From assembly GCA_902775075.1 (NCBI GenBank), contig CACYKX010000130.1, positions 1-8,646 of the forward strand: 8,646 nt of DNA, written 5' to 3'. The translations under genes were made by a program, and so were the position numbers. The stretch comes from an uncultured Prevotellaceae bacterium (GTDB lineage Bacteria > Bacteroidota > Bacteroidia > Bacteroidales > Bacteroidaceae). Numbering within the stretch: the stretch's first letter is position 1; every line of letters begins with the position of its first letter. Of the stretch, positions 5,763-8,646 are shown one piece after another. A model generated the notes under the pieces. That model made no database searches, was not told the DNA's origin, and saw only the letters and a program-made list of their open reading frames with translations.

Positions 5763-5792
5763 TAATATACAGCATACTTTTACTCCAAAAAC

Positions 5793-5823
5793 TTGGAGGA
5801 TAACAAAGTAGTATATATCTTTG
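5793..5823 (+). promoter_or_regulatory. Promoter of the DUF3836/ABC operon
   Basis: The -33 TTG at 5793-5795 is followed after 20 nt by the -7 TATCTTTG at 5816-5823. The -33 lies in the inverted repeat CTCCAA-AAAC-TTGGAG (5783-5798), which may be an operator. The predicted start is near 5830, leaving a leader of about 100 nt. Confidence 0.7.
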
Positions 5824-5850
5824 CAGTGTCATACAACAGTAGTACACTGC
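5823..5850. promoter_or_regulatory. Inverted repeat GCAGTGT...ACACTGC over the transcription start
   Basis: The 7-bp arms at 5823-5829 and 5844-5850 are separated by 14 nt. The left arm touches the -7 element and the right arm lies within one AGTAGTACACT copy. The arrangement suits a dimeric repressor site at the start of transcription, which is inference. Confidence 0.4.
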
Positions 5851-5896
5851 TACAGAAATGACAACAGAGAATAATAAACCATAAAGACTCACCCCT

Positions 5897-5914
5897 GGCT
5901 GAATTAAATCAGCC
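5897..5914 (+). promoter_or_regulatory. Leader hairpin GGCTGA-ATTAAA-TCAGCC before the DUF3836-like gene
   Basis: A perfect 6-bp stem with a 6-nt loop ends 17 nt before the ATG at 5932. It has no T-tract, so it is not a terminator. It may stabilise the mRNA or affect translation. Confidence 0.35.
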
Positions 5915-5931
5915 GCTAAAAACTAAAGAAA

Positions 5932-6429
5932 ATGGAAGTAATTATCACAGCAGCAACAGTAGCATCAATGTTTTTCAACATGGCGAATGCTCCGGAGCAG
6001 AGTGGCTTTGCCTATAATGCTCAGATGAATGGCAACAAGGTGGAGACTGTACGTGTACTAAAGTCTACAGATGAAGGTCTCTTCAATAAGTTGCAGTATG
6101 CTTATGATTATGATTCTGAGGATCGCTTAGTGAAGAAGACTGTTAAGAGATGGAATTCAGTCGCTAACACTTGGGAGAATGCTTACGAACTCAAATATAC
6201 CTATGCGCCTGACGGATATATACTTGTAAGGCGCGATTGGAATAAGAAGACACAGAAGTTTGACGATGCAAAACAGATGATGAACTATAAAATGATTATG
6301 AACAACGTTATGGCTGTGAATACTTACGAACTTAATAAAAATAACGACTATGTCATGGTAAACAATGTCTTGATCATGAATCCGCAAGAAGATTTACATT
6401 ATGCCGTGACAGGAAACTTGGGAAAATAA
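5932..6429 (+). CDS. DUF3836-like small secreted protein
   Basis: The protein is 165 residues. ATG 5932 is the first start after an in-frame TAA at 5917. Residues 1-20 form a weak signal peptide ending at ANA (VASMFFNMANA); unusually it lacks positively charged residues and carries Glu at position 2. The mature part opens SGFAYNAQMNGNKVETVRV. It then has repeated Tyr-rich strands of the form YAYDYDSEDRLVKKTVKRWN and YTYAPDGYILVRRDWNKKT. This resembles DUF3836, a Bacteroidetes family of small exported proteins with unknown function; the assignment is by pattern recall. It follows its own promoter and leader and lies 56 nt before the ABC ATPase with no clear promoter or terminator between, so co-transcription is likely. 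A role as an accessory to the ABC system is speculative. Confidence 0.75.
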   Translation: MEVIITAATVASMFFNMANAPEQSGFAYNAQMNGNKVETVRVLKSTDEGLFNKLQYAYDYDSEDRLVKKTVKRWNSVANTWENAYELKYTYAPDGYILVRRDWNKKTQKFDDAKQMMNYKMIMNNVMAVNTYELNKNNDYVMVNNVLIMNPQEDLHYAVTGNLGK

Positions 6430-6485
6430 GAACTCTATCTTACATACTTTGACCACTTACATTTATCATTAGTAACTAGACGATT

Positions 6486-7325
6486 ATGATTGAAACAAGA
6501 AATTTGACATTTGGGTATAAGGGACAAGACCGGAAAGTCTTTGTACATCTTGACCTGGAAATCGCGGAAAACAGCATCTATGGATTGCTTGGGCAGAATG
6601 GAGCCGGTAAGACCACACTTCTTGCTCTGATGAATGGACTTTATCGCCCGACAGTCGATGACTTAGGAAATGTAGGTGAGGTGCTTATCGATGGTGAGAA
6701 TATAGCCGAGCGTCAAATATCTACACTGGAGAAGATATACTTCTTGCCAGACGAATTCGAACTACCCGAAGTTTCTTTGAAGCAATATCTCGGGATGCGT
6801 TCGGGATTCTATCGGGATTTCTCTTATGAGATGATGCAAAACAATCTGCGTGAGTTCGGTATCTCGGAAGGTGTGGTGCTCAACCGTTTGTCGTTGGGAC
6901 AGAGAAAGAAGGTGATGATAAGCTTCGCTTTAGCCACCCGCTGTAAGATTCTGATGATGGATGAACCGACAAATGGTTTGGATATACCTTCAAAGAGCAT
7001 CTTCCGAAAGATGGTGGCACGCTGTATGGGCGAAGATCAGACCATCATCATCTCTACCCATCTGGTACATGATGTAGAAGGCCTTTTCGACCATGTCGTT
7101 ATCCTCGATGACAATAGATGTGTGGTCAATGCATCGATGGCAGATATTGCAGAAAAGTACACCTTCGAATATCGTAGTCTTGGTGATGTAGACGATAATG
7201 TGATCTATACAGAACCATCTTTACAAGGCAATGCAACGATCTCTCTCAATAAAAAATGCGCTGAAGAGACTCCGGTTAATCTGGAGCTCTTCTTTAACGC
7301 TGTAATCAACAAAAAAATCAAATAA
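6486..7325 (+). CDS. ABC transporter ATP-binding protein, YtrB/BcrA-like
   Basis: The protein is 279 residues and is the nucleotide-binding subunit of an ABC transporter, hydrolysing ATP on the cytoplasmic side of the membrane. The Walker A motif GQNGAGKT is at 36-43, the signature LSLGQ at 135-139, Walker B ILMMDEP at 155-161 and the H-loop STH at 190-192. The usual Q-loop glutamine is not evident: the corresponding stretch reads YFLPDE, as is common in the drug-export/YtrB-type branch. About 60 residues after the catalytic core form a poorly conserved C-terminal tail. The permease starts 9 nt downstream and a YtrA-like GntR regulator ends the set, which is why Ytr/Bcr-type export is favoured. 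In Bacillus, Ytr systems respond to cell-wall-active antibiotics. The substrate here is unknown. Confidence 0.92.
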   Translation: MIETRNLTFGYKGQDRKVFVHLDLEIAENSIYGLLGQNGAGKTTLLALMNGLYRPTVDDLGNVGEVLIDGENIAERQISTLEKIYFLPDEFELPEVSLKQYLGMRSGFYRDFSYEMMQNNLREFGISEGVVLNRLSLGQRKKVMISFALATRCKILMMDEPTNGLDIPSKSIFRKMVARCMGEDQTIIISTHLVHDVEGLFDHVVILDDNRCVVNASMADIAEKYTFEYRSLGDVDDNVIYTEPSLQGNATISLNKKCAEETPVNLELFFNAVINKKIK

Positions 7326-7334
7326 GATACCGCT

Positions 7335-8240
7335 ATGACACAATTCAACAGAAATAGATTCCTGAGACTCCTCAAAAATGATTTCTTACTCAATAAAAAG
7401 AAAATCCTAATCATCCTCGGAGTCATCACAGGTCTTGTCTTTGCTATTTATACGCTTGTTGGTTTTGGAGTTGTCGGTGCCGATAGTATAACAGGCTTAA
7501 ACACGGATATTACGAAAGCTCCGGAGAGTCTCAAGAAGTTCTTGGCCTTCTTTACTCATGAAAACGTGGTGGCCGTATTGACAGCAGCATCGTATGCATC
7601 GTATGTCTGGGGAATAGCCTCTTTCGTTATCATGACCCGTGTGTTTGCAAATCTCCAAGACAGAAAACAGGAGATCGACTTCCTTACCCTTCCTGCTACT
7701 AATCTGGAGAAGTGGAGTAGTCGTGTCGCCTATGTCTCACTGATAAGTTTAGCAGGCCTGGTAGCCCATAGTCTAGGCTATGCCATCAGTTTACTCGTCA
7801 TCTATCCTTTTAATAGTGGTTTTGTAAACGAAAGTCTCGCCTTGTATGGTTCTTCCGGTGTGTTGGAAGAATTGGGAGTCACAGGATTTTGCAAAAATAT
7901 GTACCTACCGATGGTTTATATCAGTTATGTTGGTTTAGGTATGATATTGATTTGGGCCGGAACCCGTTTCCGTCGCAATGCATGGTTGTATACAGCATTA
8001 TGGGGCTTAGGCATATATTGTGCCTTAGTCGTGTTTGGAGCCTTGGGTATGGGAATTTACATAGTAACTTCAGGTGTATTCGATCATGTCAGCGATTCCG
8101 GAATCATATTTACTGAGATTGTGAATAGCGTCATGAGAATAATTGTTGTGCTCATGGGATTGTCTTTCGTCGTCGGATTGGTACTTCTTCCACGTTCGTA
8201 TAAGAGGTTCTGTCGTCGTCAACTGGAAATGAACAAATAA
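7335..8240 (+). CDS. ABC transporter membrane permease (six helices)
   Basis: The protein is 301 residues and starts 9 nt after the ATPase gene. About six hydrophobic segments are visible: 24-48 (ILIILGVITGLVFAIYTLVG), 78-103, 130-155, 193-213, 217-247 (LYTALWGLGIYCALVVFGAL) and 269-290. The N-terminus (FNRNRFLRLLKNDFLLNKKK) is basic and amphipathic, like the cytoplasmic elbow of ABC-2-type permeases. Between helices 2 and 3 is the soluble loop NLQDRKQEIDFLTLPATNLEKW. The pattern of a DR/KQE stretch followed by LLPAT-like sequence is characteristic of ABC-2-type membrane subunits encoded with YtrB-like ATPases, and it probably contacts the ATPase. It would form the transport channel with the upstream ATPase. 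No conserved feature indicates the substrate. Confidence 0.85.
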   Translation: MTQFNRNRFLRLLKNDFLLNKKKILIILGVITGLVFAIYTLVGFGVVGADSITGLNTDITKAPESLKKFLAFFTHENVVAVLTAASYASYVWGIASFVIMTRVFANLQDRKQEIDFLTLPATNLEKWSSRVAYVSLISLAGLVAHSLGYAISLLVIYPFNSGFVNESLALYGSSGVLEELGVTGFCKNMYLPMVYISYVGLGMILIWAGTRFRRNAWLYTALWGLGIYCALVVFGALGMGIYIVTSGVFDHVSDSGIIFTEIVNSVMRIIVVLMGLSFVVGLVLLPRSYKRFCRRQLEMNK

Positions 8241-8276
8241 TCCTAAAAGCAAAGAATCAGGAAACGTCTCTTAAAA

Positions 8277-8290
8277 ATAGTATATAGTAT
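8277..8290 (+). repeat. Tandem ATAGTAT x2 just before the GntR gene
   Basis: ATAGTAT is repeated exactly twice in tandem, ending at the base before ATG 8291. It resembles the AGTATATAT word between the promoter elements at 5810-5818. It could be a regulator site or chance in AT-rich sequence. Confidence 0.3.
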
Positions 8291-8646
8291 ATGAATTTTA
8301 GTAGTGACAAAGCAATATATATTCAGATGGCCGAGCGCCTTTGCGATGACATCATCGCGGGAACGTATAAAGCCGATGATCGTATCCCCAGTGTGAGGGA
8401 ATATGCGGTGACACTAGAGGTTAATACCAACACCGCCGTGAAGGCATACGATTTACTGGCTCGGAATGAAATTATCTATAACAAGCGAGGACTGGGATAC
8501 TTCGTGAGTCCGGGTGCTCATGACCAGATACTTGTGTCGCGTAAGAAAGATTTCATCAACAATACGTTGCCGGAGCTCTTTCGCCAGATGAAGTTGCTTC
8601 ATGTAGATATCAAGGATATCGAAGAAGCATGGAATAAACAAAAGTA
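8291..8646 (+). CDS. GntR-family (YtrA-like) transcriptional regulator, end at window edge
   Basis: 118 codons are visible, ending WNKQK, and the next codon begins TA at the window edge. Either the stop follows at once or the gene continues; a total near 118-125 residues fits the small YtrA branch. The GntR winged-helix domain covers about 7-74. It shows AIYIQMAERLCDDIIAGTY, the turn DRIPSVREYAVTLEVNTNTA, helix VKAYDLLARNEI and wing YNKRGLGYFV. The remaining tail of about 45 residues is a short helical dimerisation extension instead of a metabolite-binding domain, which is the YtrA trait. It lies 50 nt after the permease with no clear promoter, so it is probably the last gene of the ABC operon and an autorepressor of it. 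In Firmicutes the regulator is usually first in such operons. Confidence 0.88.
   Translation, partial: MNFSSDKAIYIQMAERLCDDIIAGTYKADDRIPSVREYAVTLEVNTNTAVKAYDLLARNEIIYNKRGLGYFVSPGAHDQILVSRKKDFINNTLPELFRQMKLLHVDIKDIEEAWNKQK

Larger units (their letters stand above)
5694..5848. repeat. Repeated AGTAGTACACT / CAAAGTAGTA words around the ABC-operon promoter
   Basis: AGTAGTACACT occurs exactly at 5694-5704 and 5838-5848. CAAAGTAGTA occurs exactly at 5691-5700 and 5804-5813. The middle copy sits between the -33 and -7 elements, and the last lies just downstream of the expected transcription start. These positions would suit repressor binding. The GntR/YtrA-like protein at the end of the operon is the natural candidate (inference). 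Confidence 0.45.

Overview
The window looks like a chromosomal segment of a Bacteroidales bacterium, most likely Prevotella or a close relative. It is AT-rich and has several Bacteroidetes-type promoter -7 elements (TAnnTTTG, repeatedly TATCTTTG). Ribosome binding sites of the Shine-Dalgarno type are absent. It encodes typical Bacteroidetes families: an outer-membrane beta-barrel receptor with a carboxypeptidase-regulatory-like N-terminus, a TonB C-terminal-domain protein and a DUF3836-like protein. The species is an inference.

Region 1 (1-3605) is the most interesting part. It holds two divergent transcription units facing away from a regulatory region at about 1370-1650. Leftward runs an unlisted 51-codon gene for a peptide with a textbook double-glycine leader (ends ELESVLGG). 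Its end overlaps by 19 nt the start of a TonB-dependent-receptor-like gene that leaves the window at base 1. Rightward runs a three-gene operon: a stand-alone LytTR DNA-binding protein, a one-pass membrane protein with a TonB C-terminal domain, and a secreted or periplasmic TPR protein. Together these look like a peptide export, uptake or signalling system across the Gram-negative envelope, with its own regulator and energy transducer. The functional link is inferred from gene arrangement.

Region 2 (3606-4275) has no convincing protein gene. Its right half is a promoter followed by about 200 nt of almost C-free, repeat-bearing sequence ending in a strong intrinsic terminator. This is either a small RNA or an attenuating leader. 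The next gene's promoter is nested in the terminator, with its -33 TTTG in the hairpin loop.

Region 3 (4276-5658) is a MATE-family multidrug/Na+ antiporter-like efflux protein.

Region 4 (5659-8646) is a second operon. A promoter surrounded by repeated AGTAGTA words precedes a small secreted DUF3836-like protein, an ABC ATPase, a six-helix membrane permease and a YtrA-like GntR regulator. The regulator is cut off (or nearly complete) at the window end. By family resemblance this is a Ytr/Bcr-type ABC system, probably repressed by its own GntR protein and possibly linked to envelope stress or antimicrobial response.
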